A stretch of DNA of 64,000 nt from Cryptomeria japonica (taxonomy: Eukaryota > Streptophyta > Pinopsida > Cupressales > Cupressaceae): assembly GCF_030272615.1 (NCBI RefSeq), contig NC_081414.1, positions 524,130,137 to 524,194,136 of the forward strand. The letters run 5' to 3'. The position numbers were made by a program, and so were the translations under genes. The notes beneath the pieces are model-generated. The model made no database searches. It saw only the letters and a program-made list of their open reading frames with translations, and was not told the DNA's origin. This document shows, one piece after another, positions 22,985-34,299 of this stretch; within the stretch, counting starts at the first letter, position 1, and every line of letters starts with the position of its first letter.

Positions 22985-25457
22985 GCTATACAGAGCATCA
23001 GGCTCTCCTACATACCAGAAAATACCAAAAAACATTCAGAAAAATGTCCTGAAGAAATACAAAAACATTCAAAAAGTAAAGAAAAAATCATGCATCCAAA
23101 TGGTGAACAACCACTCCGGTGGCACCTTGGGTAAGTGTGATGGTGAAAACCTGGCAAACAGGTGCCACCCGTAACGACAATGGCTCTAGTATCTTTCAGG
23201 CTTGTTGTGATCACATTCATACATGCACACATCCATCCATCCCAACCATGGCCTGTTATTTGATCTACAATAAAGAGATAGTACCTCATGCGTCTTGCAT
23301 CCCACTCTGTCATAGTCATGTCTACACTTGGGGGCAATACCCTTAAAATCTAGATGATGGAAGTGGATTCTAAATTAATGGTGATTCATTGGCAAAAACA
23401 TTCAAAAATGTTCCACAAAATCCAAAAACATTCAAAAATGTCTCACAAAAATCCAAAAACATTCAAAAATGTTCCACAAAATCCAAAAACATTCAAAACC
23501 ATTCAAAAATCCAAAAACATTCAAAAACAATACAAAGTCCAAAAACAATGAAAAACCATTGAAAATCAAATGAAAACATGGCAACACCTTGTACATACTC
23601 ATCCGTGCAGATACCAAAACAAACATTAACAAAAAACTCACACAATGACCACTTATCAATCAAACCACACAATCAACATCAATGAATCAAAACTGTCTTT
23701 AGCAAGGATGCATCCTTCCTTACCAAAACAAAGACAAAAATGACATTTTCTTTGACAAGAAAATTATGTTAAGCTATCAAATACTTGGTTGATTTGTGAG
23801 TAATTCATTCATTTATCTATATCGAGATCTTTCAATCCTTATTTTGTATCATCTGTGCATTATTTTCGATGAAGTTCTGGGGCATGTACTAATGGTGTCT
23901 ACGTGGAAAGTTCACTAAGCTACATGATCATAGGCAAAACTACAGTCATAGATTACTACGGCTTGCTGACTACAGTGTATACCTCAACCATATGAGCATG
24001 AACCATTACCAAGGATCCATATTCTTTATTCTTTATGTATATACTGTTTGTTTGCAGGTACAATGCTCTTTCTTTGGTTCCTCCTACCTCATCCAAACTG
24101 GATAAAGGTTTTATCTCTTATTACGGTATGCACTTGTCTCAGGATATGATCAGCCTAAGATCAAGGAGGACGATCCAAGTCATGCATGAAAGGAGATAAT
24201 CTTTGTCTGTTCTGCAAGCAATACTCAGGTCAACTTGATCCATTATATCAAGTTGCTTGTATTAACTTGCTATATCAAATCCATGTAAGAAATACTCTAG
24301 TCATCTTGAATCTTTATGTCAAGTTGCTTGTATTTTCTTACAACATTTTAAAAGCTCAATGATGAAAATAGAGCACTATGGATCGTCATCTCATCTCATT
24401 TGTATATATTGCATTTCATTGCATTCCACCCATCCATACATTCATAATAGTTGCATGTCATGCATACATAGTCATAATAATGCATACTCTATTTTCCTCT
24501 TCTTCCATAGGAATGAGTCATAGGTTCTCCATTTCTTCTATCTAACATCGAACCCCCCCCCCCCTCACCCTCCCCATCTCGATAATCAGCATCACATACC
24601 CTACATCATCTCTCAATCAACCCAATCAAGCCACGTTCATCACCATCCATCTCTAAATAGGAGGGATTGTGTTTCCTATGCTAAGTCATCCAATAAGCCA
24701 AGCAAGTTACTCTCTCTGCACAGGTACCTCAACTCACACACACCTAGACTATCAACAGATACTCTGATCAAGTATCTTCGGGTCTCAACAGGTAATCGAT
24801 TATGGTAATCCTAGACTACATCAGGCATTTATCATAATGACCTAGTCTCAACGGGGTTGCCATGATTCCCACAACCATCCATCACACGCACACACTATCA
24901 ATTGATCAACCAATCAAACACAATCCAACGGACAATTACATCAATTGTCTACATCTCAACTTGTATTTTGCTTCATATACCTTGACTTCATCAGGCAATT
25001 ACATCAATTGTCTAGGTCACATCAGGTCACTTTGATTCACTTACTCCGACTTTATCATGTCCAAGCGACCAACTGACATCAACCGTCACGCTTTGACTTG
25101 ACCGGAGCAATTAAACCGATTGCACCAGATTGTCCAACCAATTTTGATCAATTGTATAGCATCAATCCAAACCCCACACTACATCTGCTATGTATCTCTT
25201 GCATGACCTTAGGGCACTCCCTAGCTTGTCGTTTCTTCATATTCACTCCATTTTCTCCCATTCTTTCATAATTAGTTCTAATTTCTTCTATTCTACCTCC
25301 CCTCCACTTTTCATTCTTTTTCGAGAGCTCGCCCGATTTTTCAAAAAAAATTGGCCCATCTCTCGAGGGGGCATACCACCCATTAAATTTACATTTTATG
25401 GGGCATTTCTTCACACCTATTTTTCTTTCTTTGAAACGACGTGATAAACTGCACCAT
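22985..25457 (+). other. Long 3' non-coding region of element A
   Basis: About 2.5 kb follow pol with no recognisable domain. The stretch holds a tandem repeat (23392-23560), a C-homopolymer near 24549, and a run of related CAGGCAATTACATCAATTG-type phrases near 24920-25080. Some Tat elements carry extra ORFs here; none is evident in this copy. Confidence 0.6.
23392..23560 (+). repeat. Tandem repeat built on CCAAAAACATTCAAAAATG
   Basis: Units of about 30 bases, alternating CCAAAAACATTCAAAAATG with TTCCACAAAAT or a similar filler, recur from about 23392 and become shorter toward 23560. A weaker version occurs at 23015-23085. The codon-neutral, A-rich pattern indicates a non-coding expansion. 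Confidence 0.8.
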
Positions 25458-25473
25458 CTCAAAGACGGGCAAA
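25458..25473 (+). other. Polypurine tract of element A
   Basis: CTCAAAGACGGGCAAA ends exactly at the TG of the 3' LTR. The tract is imperfect, with one interrupting pyrimidine pair, but its position and G-rich core fit the plus-strand primer. Confidence 0.6.
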
Positions 25474-27312
25474 TGTAGTCACATAAATCTGTCCACTTAA
25501 TTAAATGAATATTTAATATTTATTTGATTATTTAACCATCAATTAATAATTAATTAAATTAATATATTTAATTAATTCATCTTAACCCTCTTCTCCTATT
25601 AATTAAATAAATTATTCAATTTATTTGATTTAATTCACTTAACCAAATTCAGACCATTAATTAAATAAATAAATCATATTTATTTAATTAAATTTTCTCT
25701 CACATTTAAATAAATTAATATTTATTTAAATTCCCCCAAAATCCCACCTCTCACATTTAAATAAATTAACATTTATTTAAATCACCTTTATCCTCTACCC
25801 ACTTGCATTTTCCTACAAATGCAAGTTGCACAACTATTTTAAATAAATCATTTATTTAAATCACCTTTATCCTCCACCCACTTGCATTTTCCTACAAATG
25901 CAAGTTGCACAACTATTTTAAAATCCTATTTATCCTCACCCACTTGAAACCTTTAATGGTTTCCCTTAAAGTCTTCAAACTTAATGGCTTCCTTCTAGAG
26001 TCTTCTCAAACCTTTAATGGTTTCCCTTAAAGTCTTCAAAACTTAATGGCTTTAAAGTCTTCAAACTTGATGGCTTCCTTCTATAGTCTTCTTAAGCCTT
26101 TAATGGTTTCCCTTAAAGTCTTCAAACTTAATGGCTTCCCTTAAAGTCTTCTTAAGACTTTAATTGTTTCCCTTAAAGTCTTCAACCCTTTAATGGTTTC
26201 CCTCAAAATCTTCAAGCATTTTAATGCTTTATCTTCCTTTTTCTCATTTAAATAAATTAATATTTATTTGAATATTTATCCAAATGCAAATTACACCATT
26301 TAATTGAAATAAATGATTTTATTTTAATTGAAAATACCAAAATTCCTCCCACTTGCATTTTCCTACAAAATCCACTCGCATGCCTAAACCCCTTCTAGAT
26401 TCTTCTAAACCTTTCCTAATTAACCTAATCCATCCCCTAAATATTGTCACATTCCTAAGCAAATTGGAGTCACTTCTCAAAGACTCCAAAGTCTTTGAAA
26501 AGCAATTAATGATTTGTGTGTTCAACAAATTAACCTCTAAAGTCTTCCAAACCACTTATGGCTCTTACATGACCATTAATGGTTAATTCCACTTGCACCC
26601 ATGGTTAAGGACTTTGACCCCTAACTTAACCCTCATGTAACCCATGTGTCTCTTCAAAGCATTTATTTCTTTGACTAGGGTAACCATCATGTCCCCTCAA
26701 GCATTTAATGCTCCTTATCTCTCCTCTCAAGCCTCCTCATGGTGACACTTGTCAACATGGGATTGGGTTGAAAGTCCTCACATGGATTGAATACCATTCA
26801 ATCCTGACCCTTGTTGAGATTACTCAATCTCAACCATCCATTGCTCCATTTTTCCTATAAATAGAGCCCATTTCTTCATAATCCAGATCCTGAAAACTTG
26901 TATGCATTTAACCTATAGGCATTTTAGAGAGCATTTTAGCATAGCAAACTCATGTATTGTCATTTTGGTTAAAATAAATCATTTTAGTATCAATAGCCTA
27001 ATATTAGCTTATTTATTTACATTTAGAGCAGAATACTAAAATCTCAATCCTCCATAAGCATCCATAGTGCAAAAAGCTATTGAGAGCTACACTATTTTGG
27101 AACTTGGAGAGGAGAGGAACAAGGGAGGAGAAACTATGAGCATCTTGATTAGCTATTTTATTCTATGTTTATATGCTTTCTATTTCATGCTTAATATCTC
27201 TCTTGATATGCCTGTTTAGGATAATCTTTTGTTGCTAACACTAACGTTTGTTTATTGTCGTCTTGTGTGTGTTGCCATCAAACAGATTTCTAATCCTTTT
27301 TGCAGAGCATCA
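25474..27312 (+). repeat. 3' LTR of element A
   Basis: The LTR is 1839 bp and begins TGTAGTCACATAAAT and ends GCAGAGCATCA. It differs from the 5' LTR by roughly 15-20 substitutions or small indels by eye, about one percent. It is followed directly by the target duplication TATAG. Confidence 0.93.
26856..26863 (+). promoter_or_regulatory. TATA box in 3' LTR of element A
   Basis: TATAAATA with flanks identical to the 5' LTR copy. It could drive read-out transcription into the copia remnant to the right. Confidence 0.6.
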
Positions 27313-27317
27313 TATAG
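27313..27317. repeat. Target-site duplication of element A (right)
   Basis: TATAG directly after the CA of the 3' LTR matches 9726-9730. It is also copied at 11571-11575 at the start of the duplicated flank. Confidence 0.92.
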
Positions 27318-29222
27318 CAATAGGATCATCATAAATAACTCCTATATCCTTCAACATCAGCTTCATCCAAATTACCTGAGTACAATTGCTAGTAGCAGCA
27401 ATGTATTCAGCCTCTGTAGTAGATAAGGAAATAACATTTTGCTTCTTACTTGCCCAAGAGACCAACTTCTTACCCAAAAATAGTGCACCACCAGTAGTAC
27501 TCTTTCGGTCATCAATATCACTTGCCCAATCGGCATCTGTAAAAGAATTCAAGGTAAAGTCATCATTATTAGGATACCACAAACCAAAATCAACTGTCCC
27601 TTTTAAATATCTAAATATCCTTTTTATAGCAGTAACATGAGATTCCTTAGGATTAGCTTGAAATCTAGCAACATGACACACAACATTCATTATATTAGGT
27701 CCAGTCTGATTCAAATACAACAATCCACTAATCATAGATCTATATCTGTTCTAACTACCTTTCAGAGAATCATCATCCTTTGTCAACTTACATCGGATCA
27801 CCATAGGTGTACCAACTAGTTTAGAGTCTTCAAGACCAAATTTCTTCAACAATTCCTTCACTTACTTGGACTAAGATATGAAATACCTTTATCCAACTGA
27901 GTAATTTTCAATCCCAAAAAGAATTTCATTTCACCAATCATAGACATCTCATATTCATTCTACATCTCTTCAACAAATTTCTTGCATAGGCAGTCATTTC
28001 GTCCAAAGATAATGTCATCAACAAAAACCTCCAATCAAAATGTTAATCTGATCAATCTTGAAATAAAAATAATTGTTAACAGTACCTTTATTGAATCCAA
28101 TCTTCATCAAATACTAATTCAATTTTGGCATACCAGGCTCTAGGGGCTTGCTTCAGCTCATACAATGCTTTCTTCATCCGGAAAACCATGCCCTTTTCAT
28201 CTGTCAGCTAAAATCTATCTGGTTGCTCAATGTAGACTTCTTCTTTCGACTCACCATTAAGAAGGACTGATTTGACATCCATATGATAAACCTTGAAATC
28301 TTTGTGAGCAACATAAGCAATAAATAATCTAACAGCTTGAATTATTAGCCATCGAAGCAAAAGTCTCCTCATAATCAATTCCTTGCACCTATGAATAACC
28401 TTTACATACAAGTCTAGCTTTATATCGAACAACTTCACCCTTTTTATTCACCTTATTCTGAAATACATATTTAGTTCCAATTACATTTTTATCCTTGGGT
28501 CTGGGAAGTAGAATCCATGTATCATTTTTCTCAATCTGATTCAATTCTTCTTTCATAGCTTTAATCCAATTTTCATATTTACATGCTTCATCAACATGTT
28601 TGGGTTCAATCTTAGAAATCAAGCAAATTTCTTCAGCAAGTATTCTCCTAGTCATCACACCTTTATTCTTATTACCAATAATTTGATTTTCTAAATGATT
28701 CAACCTCACGTACCTGGGAGTTTTAGGATTTTCTTAAATTTCAGGATCTTGAACTCTTTCTTCTGCACAAGCATTTGCACCTTCATTATCTTCATTCTCA
28801 AGCTTTTCTGGAGAAATATAAACTTGACTTTGGGTCTGCACTTGTTTTCCTTTATCTGAACTGACATCCTGATCATCAGAATCATATCCACAAGATCTGA
28901 TCTATCTTGTACATTACCTTCATCAACCTTCACATTAGTACTTTCAACTATCTTTCTCAACCTTTTATTATAACACCGATAGGCCTTACTTCTAGTAGAT
29001 TAACCAAGAAAAATTCCTTTGTCGCATCTAGCATCAAACTTTCCAAGATCTTCATCTATTTTGATATAGCATCTATTTCCAAAAATTCTGAAATATCTAA
29101 CTGTAGGAGGTGACCAAACCATAACTCATAAGGAATCTTACCAGTACCACCTTTAGCATTTACCTGGTTAAGAGTGTATACTGCACTACTCACAACTTCT
29201 CTACAATACACATGTAGAACAA
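27313..29222 (-). pseudogene. Copia B pol: integrase end, reverse transcriptase, RNase H
   Basis: Read on the minus strand from about 29222, the order is: integrase C-terminus (LHVYCREVVSSAVYT, IPYELWFG, KAYRCYNKRLRKIVEST), linker, and reverse transcriptase start ([58 protein letters not shown]). Then come ISGLLYLNQTGPNIMN and RIFRYLKGT, and RNase H (FTDADWASDIDDRKSTTGG, EAEYIAATSNCTQVIWM, breaking at DDPIAI). The frame has several stops and shifts, and the catalytic part of the palm is damaged. RNase H continues at 9730. The sequence ends abruptly at about 29222, where an unrelated inverted-repeat segment begins. Confidence 0.9.
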
Positions 29223-29242
29223 GGTCCAAGATTTAATCTTCC

Positions 29243-29480
29243 AACTTGAATACCTATGTCAAAGAAGGGGGAATGCAAGAAGACACAACTACTGAGTTCT
29301 TTCATTGTATTTCATCCAAGATGTAAAATAATATTTCTTAATATTATTTTGGGTTTCCACCTAAAGATAATTGGTATAAATTATAGTTGTGAATCTATAT
29401 TATTTTATTTAATTAATACTTAATCTTATATGTAGTTGTGTCTGCTCACATTTCCCCTTCTTTGACTAGGTGTTCAAGTT
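29243..29480. repeat. Imperfect ~50-bp inverted repeat element
   Basis: The arm at 29243-29292 (AACTTGAATACCTATGTCAA, then AAGAAGGGGG, then AGACACAACTAC) is the reverse complement of 29432-29480 at roughly 80 percent. About 140 AT-rich bases lie between. Related single arms occur at 31735-31776 and near 31645. It could be a MITE or two LTR/polypurine junctions facing each other. It marks the truncation point of element B. Confidence 0.7.
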
Positions 29481-30596
29481 ACAATCACTTTTGATAAAAT
29501 AATGATATTCAATTAATCATTGAATGAAAACTCAAATTAATAATACTAGAGGAAATATGATAATACTAGAGGAAATTAGTATTGTGGGATTTATTTTATT
29601 TGCCAATAAAATTTTAATAACCCTTTTTAGTGTTTATAAGTATATCATATATGACTACATACATTCATGATTATCCATGAAAAATTAGGGCTATAAATAG
29701 GAATTGATAATTTTTAGATCTTTTGTCCATAAATGCATAAATTTTATCATTGAAAAAAATTGTGTTTTGTTCCTTGTTTGATGTGTGTTTGATCCCTATT
29801 TGTTATAATTGACTATAGTATAGATTAGTTGAAGGAATGTTTTTAGTGGTAACATTGAGGTAATTTTGTAATGCTAGTTGTTCACATTTGTGTTTGCATT
29901 GAAGCTAGAATGGTTTATTTTTTATAGTGACATATGGATAACATTAGTTTTTGTAGTGTAGATGGTATCAAATATAAATATAATATTTAGAATTAAGTAG
30001 TATAACTGTCATGGATATAATGTGATTATACAAAATTCTATACATAGGGTCATTTTAAGTATAAGGCCTTTTCCAACCTTATACAATGTTTTATATACAA
30101 TAACTAGGGCATTAAGGTTAATTGATGATTAATATGTTTAATGTGTACATAACATGTCTACATATCTATGCAATATTTTCTTCCAATTAATGCCCTAAAT
30201 GGTTAGATAACCCTTTATATCAGGAAGTGTCATGAGAGATTTCCTATTTTACTAGAAATGTAGTGAAAGAATGGAAGTTAAACAATGTATCGTTATATTA
30301 ATTCAAACCTAAAATTCACTTTGTATTGATATATTAATTCAAACATTAATATATTGATATCTACATTTGAAAATTCCTTTGAGTAAAATAAACCTAGAAG
30401 AGAAGAAGAGTTACATTGTTTAATTCGTTAGAATAAACAAATACATAAACTTAAACCTGCATGCAACATAGATATCCAAACACATTTTATTTATTTTAAT
30501 TGTCAATAATGTATTTAATGTTGGTTTATAATAAGATAAAAAAAATAAAGATAATTATTATGATAATTTTAATTTAATAATGATTATTGTTATTTT

Positions 30597-30932
30597 AACA
30601 ATCATTAGTTCACTAGATAAATATTTTTATTTTTTTTAAATAAAAAATTAAGTACAATCTAGGTTATTAAGCTTCCAATAAGTCAATTATAATATTATTT
30701 CATATATTAATAGAGTTTGTATATAAGGAGAGTCATATATATCTTGTAAACAGAATAAAATGGGATAACAATCATTAATTCACTAGATAAATATTTTTTT
30801 ATTTTAAATAAAAAAATTAAGTACAATCTAGGTTATTAAGCTTCCAATAAGTCAATTATAATATTATTTTATATATTATTAGAATTTGTATATAAGGAGA
30901 GTCATATATATCTTGTAAACAGAATAAAATGG
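30597..30932. repeat. Tandem duplication of a ~170-bp segment
   Basis: The segment starting AACAATCATTAGTTCACTAG near 30597 is repeated from about 30767 with only a few differences, mostly in homopolymer lengths. Both copies end CTTGTAAACAGAATAAAATGGG. The high identity indicates a fairly recent local duplication. Confidence 0.88.
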
Positions 30933-31269
30933 GTGGGTGCTTATAGTCCTTAAAAACATGGAATTGAACCAAACAAAGTCAGTACCCTCCTTCCTTCCAA
31001 GTGCTTCCATTCATTCTTTTCACAAATTTATTTCCCATTCTCTCTCTTTAATCATTGATGTTTCTTAGACTAGGAAATTATGAATAACTCACATGGAAGT
31101 TTGAGCCAAATATAGTTTTGAAATATATTTGTGTGATCCATAATCCTAATGTTTTTCCAAAATTGTTAATCAAGAATATTGAAATTATTAGTAGGCTGAA
31201 TATAAAAGGATTATCATTGTCCATTTGAAGTCTAGTTTGTTAGTTTAGCTAGTATGTACATGTATATTT

Positions 31270-31470
31270 GAAATCAAAAGTGTGTGTGAGAGAGAGAGTA
31301 TGCGAGTGAAAAATGTAATAACTCAAATAAAATAAAGTGAGTTCTACCTCCCCCTCTCTCACTCTCTCTTTCTCTCACACACAAGTATGTATGTATTTAT
31401 GTATAGACATCTGTGTATATATGAATAAATAATGTAATAACTCAAATAAAATAAAGTGAGCTCTATCTAT
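31270..31470. repeat. GT/GA and TC/CA microsatellites with flanking direct repeat
   Basis: A GTGTGTGAGAGAGAG run near 31279 and a complementary CTCTCTTTCTCTCACACAC run near 31360 could pair. Each is followed or preceded by copies of AATGTAATAACTCAAATAAA (31314 and 31430). The block looks like an inverted microsatellite within a direct duplication. Confidence 0.65.
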
Positions 31471-31567
31471 CCTTTAATTTTATACATATACATATATATC
31501 TTATACATACAAAGTATTATAAAGTTTAAAATAATATTTGGATAAAATATGATAATATGTATAATTA

Positions 31568-32340
31568 TTTGACGAAATCAACAAGAGGTTAAGAGTTGGT
31601 CGCACAACAAAGATGTCAATGAATTGATGATAATATTTTTGACAAATGCGAGCAGACACGACTATTGATCGTATTTTGTTCAAGATGTAATCACATAAAT
31701 TGTGGAATATATTAATATATATAGGTAATCAACATTTTAATCTTCCAACTTGAACACCTATGTCAAAGAAGGGGGCATTATAGTTCAATGATTCCTTGTT
31801 CATGAATTTGTAAGTCTTTTCCTTTATATTTTATGTGTTTTCATATTTTTTTGACTATATGATACTTGTTCTTCAGACATGATGCTATCTTTTTAATATG
31901 GTTCTAATCTAGTGCTATTAGTGAAAATGATTACTAAGATTGAATTTTGAATTAGAGGAGAAAAGAAGACAATATCATAGATAATATCATAGAGAGTATC
32001 AAAGATGACAATGGGAACAAATGACAAAAATCTAATAAAATATAAAATATTAATAATAAGAATAATATAAAAATATAACATTATAATTGTATAATAATTA
32101 TAATATAATAAGATAGAATAAAATTACTCTATTTTGTAATAATATCTTTTCACATCTTTTACATTATTTTTTTGAAATATGATAATATGTATAATTATTT
32201 GACGACAACAAGAGGTTAAGAGTTTGTTAAGAGTTTGTCACACAACAAAGACATCAATGAATTGATGATAATATTTCTGAGGAATACAAAAGACACAACT
32301 AAATATAATCACATAAATTGTAAAATATATTAATATTTAA
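31568..32340. repeat. Dispersed duplicate blocks (ACAACAAAGA...AATTGATGATAATATTT)
   Basis: The block AACAAGAGGTTAAGAGTTGG ... TCAATGAATTGATGATAATA, then AGACAC-ACTA, then ATAATCACATAAATTGT occurs near 31578-31710 and again near 32206-32335. Parts match the inverted repeat at 29243-29480. These are probably decayed copies of one small element. Confidence 0.6.
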
Positions 32341-33135
32341 AAATTATAGTTTGAGAGCTTTAAATATAGTGTGAATGTAGCCCCACAAATTATGGAATAT
32401 TTTAATAGATTTGAATATAGTGTGGCTGTGTCCACATAAATTGTTGAACAACTTGACAAACTTTAACATAGAGTGGTTGAGTAGGGTCCGATACTTAAAA
32501 CTCATTCAACTATAAACATATACTATTTTATCCAACTTATTCTATCGCTGTGGGTAGACTATTATCATTATTTTTTTTCATCCAGCGTGTGAGAGGATTA
32601 TGGAAGAAGCTACATTCCCAAAGTCACTAATAAGTTGAAATCACATGTAAGGAATGCTTTATTACCTCCCTAAAATACTTTATGGAAGCTAAGGAAGAAA
32701 ATAAAATAACTTATGGTCCTAATGTATTTTATCAAGGCCAAAGAGTTAATTCATGTTTTAAAAGTTTTATAAAATATAAACATTATATAAATATACAATT
32801 TTCATTATTGAAAATATTAGACCACAAAAAACAAAAAAACCTTTGTGTCATGATTTGTCTAAAATATAATTATAATCAATGGTTGAATCATTATAAAAGA
32901 TGTCTTAAATGTACAAATTTCAAATCTTCTACCACATAAAACAAAATTATTGTAATAAATCATTGTAGTAGATATCTAAAATGTGCCAAAGTCAAATATT
33001 CTACAATATAAAACAAAATCTTCTACAATGTAGTCACAGTCTCACTTTATAGTATAAGTCTTGTAGATAATAATTGAAAACAGCCATTGAAAGTCTAGAT
33101 GACCTGGTCAAACAGAAATGGAATAAGCGGTGGGC

Positions 33136-34081
33136 TCATTTTTCCATGGGTGGAATGACCGGAGGTGCCATGGCGATCCCCATCTCGCGCTCCTGTTTTT
33201 GTAGGTTCTTCATCCAACCTGCAACAAGCCAAAAAAAAATAATCAAACTCCAAAACCAGCTAAACAATTATAATAATAAAGATCTGGTCATACAAATTCA
33301 AATGCTTTACCAAGAGCAGGGTCATATCCCCTATGTTTGAGCTCTTTATATTCCTCGCACAGAGCGCATGGTTCGCAGAAAAAATGGAGGAGACAATCTC
33401 TGACGGGGATCTCTGCCAAGTTAAATTTGGCCCGCATCTTTGTTCGGTAGGTGCATGAATAGCACGAAGCGAACCCCGAAACACAAATCACACCATACAC
33501 CCCAAAGCATGCATACCACGTTACACATAGCAGCCCATAGATCACTCCGCTCACACCGCATTCTGCATCAAATTCCACCCTTGAGCCTTTCTATTCAATA
33601 TAATAACATCCAATCAATATAATTTGCAGTGTAATTTATTTATCCAAATCTTACTTGGAGAACCCTCGCCCACTATCTCCGCTATTCGCCCGAAAGTGAT
33701 GCAGGGGCAAAAGAACGTGAGCAAACCTGCACTCACACAACATTTCCATTGTTATTAGTGGCATGAGCATATCACCATACATATGTTTAATGAGAGAGAG
33801 GAGTAGAGGAGGAGAATACAAAGGGATGGATCGTCGGTGCAGAAGCAAAGGCCAGAAGACCACTGTGTGGGACGCAAAGGGTTGCCTTGTTGCGGAGGAG
33901 GAGAGGGATAAGGCGGCGGCGGTGGCGGTGGCGGTGGCGGCGTCACAAATTGTAGGTGAGCGTCGGAATTCTGAGGCGGCGGCGGCTGCACATATTGCAG
34001 GTGAGCGTGGGAGTCGGGATTTTGAGGTAGCAGCGGATACCCTGTTGCTAATTGTTCTTCATCTGCCTTTGCGCTACTCAT
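33136..34081 (-). CDS. PLAC8-domain protein (PCR/cell number regulator family), 4 exons
   Basis: This is an intact plant gene on the minus strand. The exons are 34081-33820, 33726-33655, 33562-33311 and 33218-33136, separated by three GT-AG introns of 92-93 bp. The phases join without error to a protein of about 222 residues. Residues 1-70 form a Pro/Gln-rich cytosolic N-terminus with a run of ten prolines. The PLAC8 domain follows: WSSGLCFCTDDPSL, the family signature CLLTFFCPC spanning the exon 1/2 join, ITFGRIAEIV, a Cys-rich hydrophobic helix region (CGVSGVIYGLLCVTWYACF), YRTKMRAKFNLAE, and CLLHFFCEPCALCEEYKELK then RGYDPALGW. The C-terminus ends MAPPVIPPMEK. Known members are small plasma-membrane proteins with one or two hydrophobic helices; they affect heavy-metal efflux, calcium entry or organ size. 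Which role applies here cannot be told. No stop or frame error is seen, in contrast to everything around it. Confidence 0.93.
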
Positions 34082-34130
34082 CTTTCTTCTCTTCTGTGAA
34101 CTTACAAAATGTCATTTGCCAGGGCACGGC

Positions 34131-34140
34131 ACGTATATAG
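34131..34140 (-). promoter_or_regulatory. TATA box of the PLAC8 gene
   Basis: On the minus strand CTATATACGT lies about 52-59 bases upstream of the ATG at 34081. This would place the start of transcription about 20-30 bases before the ATG and give a very short 5' leader. Confidence 0.6.
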
Positions 34141-34254
34141 CGAGTTGCCTTCGGGGGATCGACGGCTTACGACCTGTTCTACCGATTGAATGAATCCCCG
34201 CCTTCATTCTCAACTGCAAATAATTTTGACACACCAAATCAACTCTTGACTTTC

Positions 34255-34260
34255 CACGTG
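34255..34260. promoter_or_regulatory. G-box CACGTG upstream of the PLAC8 gene
   Basis: CCACGTGG lies about 175 bases upstream of the start codon, with TTGAC (W-box core) words at 34227 and 34246. The G-box is a bZIP/bHLH target and W-boxes bind WRKY factors. Use at this gene is inferred from position only. Confidence 0.45.
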
Positions 34261-34299
34261 GCTTTCGTGGGTTCAACTCACGTTACAGACCCAAACAGC

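Larger units (their letters stand above)
9731..27312 (+). mobile_element. Ty3/gypsy Tat-lineage LTR retrotransposon A
   Basis: A near-complete 17.6-kb element with LTRs at 9731-11570 and 25474-27312, a primer-binding site at 13016, gag, protease, reverse transcriptase, RNase H, a second (archaeal-type) RNase H, integrase, a polypurine tract, and TATAG target duplications in a copia host element. RNase H doubling is the hallmark of the Tat lineage. Gag and pol keep the same reading frame for most of 15715-22560, so a gag-pol fusion is likely. Stops and at least three frame changes make this copy non-autonomous, although its LTRs differ at only about 15-20 sites by eye. The 5' end carries an extra block (11571-13013) that a simple insertion does not explain. 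Confidence 0.93.
7771..29222 (-). mobile_element. Copia LTR retrotransposon B, interrupted and 5'-truncated
   Basis: Read on the minus strand this is the 3' half of a Ty1/copia element. It comprises an integrase C-terminal fragment, reverse transcriptase and RNase H (29222-27313 continuing at 9730-9489), a polypurine tract and a 3' LTR (9116-7771). Element A interrupts it between 27313 and 9730. When A and one TATAG are removed in thought, the RNase H frame closes exactly across the join (residues DDPIAI continue with YCDN), which shows that the two halves belong together. Gag, protease and the 5' LTR are missing beyond 29222. Confidence 0.9.
29481..33094. other. AT-rich region without a recognised gene
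   Basis: The stretch is strongly AT-rich, with duplications and microsatellites listed separately. Short open frames such as 32682-32939 have no family motif. It lies downstream of the PLAC8 gene on that gene's strand, so it includes the gene's 3' flank. Confidence 0.5.

Noticed and set aside
24549-24563. Poly-C tract as a functional element
   Set aside because: A simple homopolymer in the non-coding 3' region of element A with nothing conserved around it.
33260-33484. Alternative reading of the last PLAC8 exons as a separate small protein
   Set aside because: Exon phases, GT-AG borders and the family alignment all support the spliced minus-strand model.
33763-34140. Plus-strand open frame of about 125 codons over the start of the PLAC8 gene
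   Set aside because: It is the antisense of exon 1 and its proline repeat; the minus-strand gene has splice sites and family motifs, this one has none.
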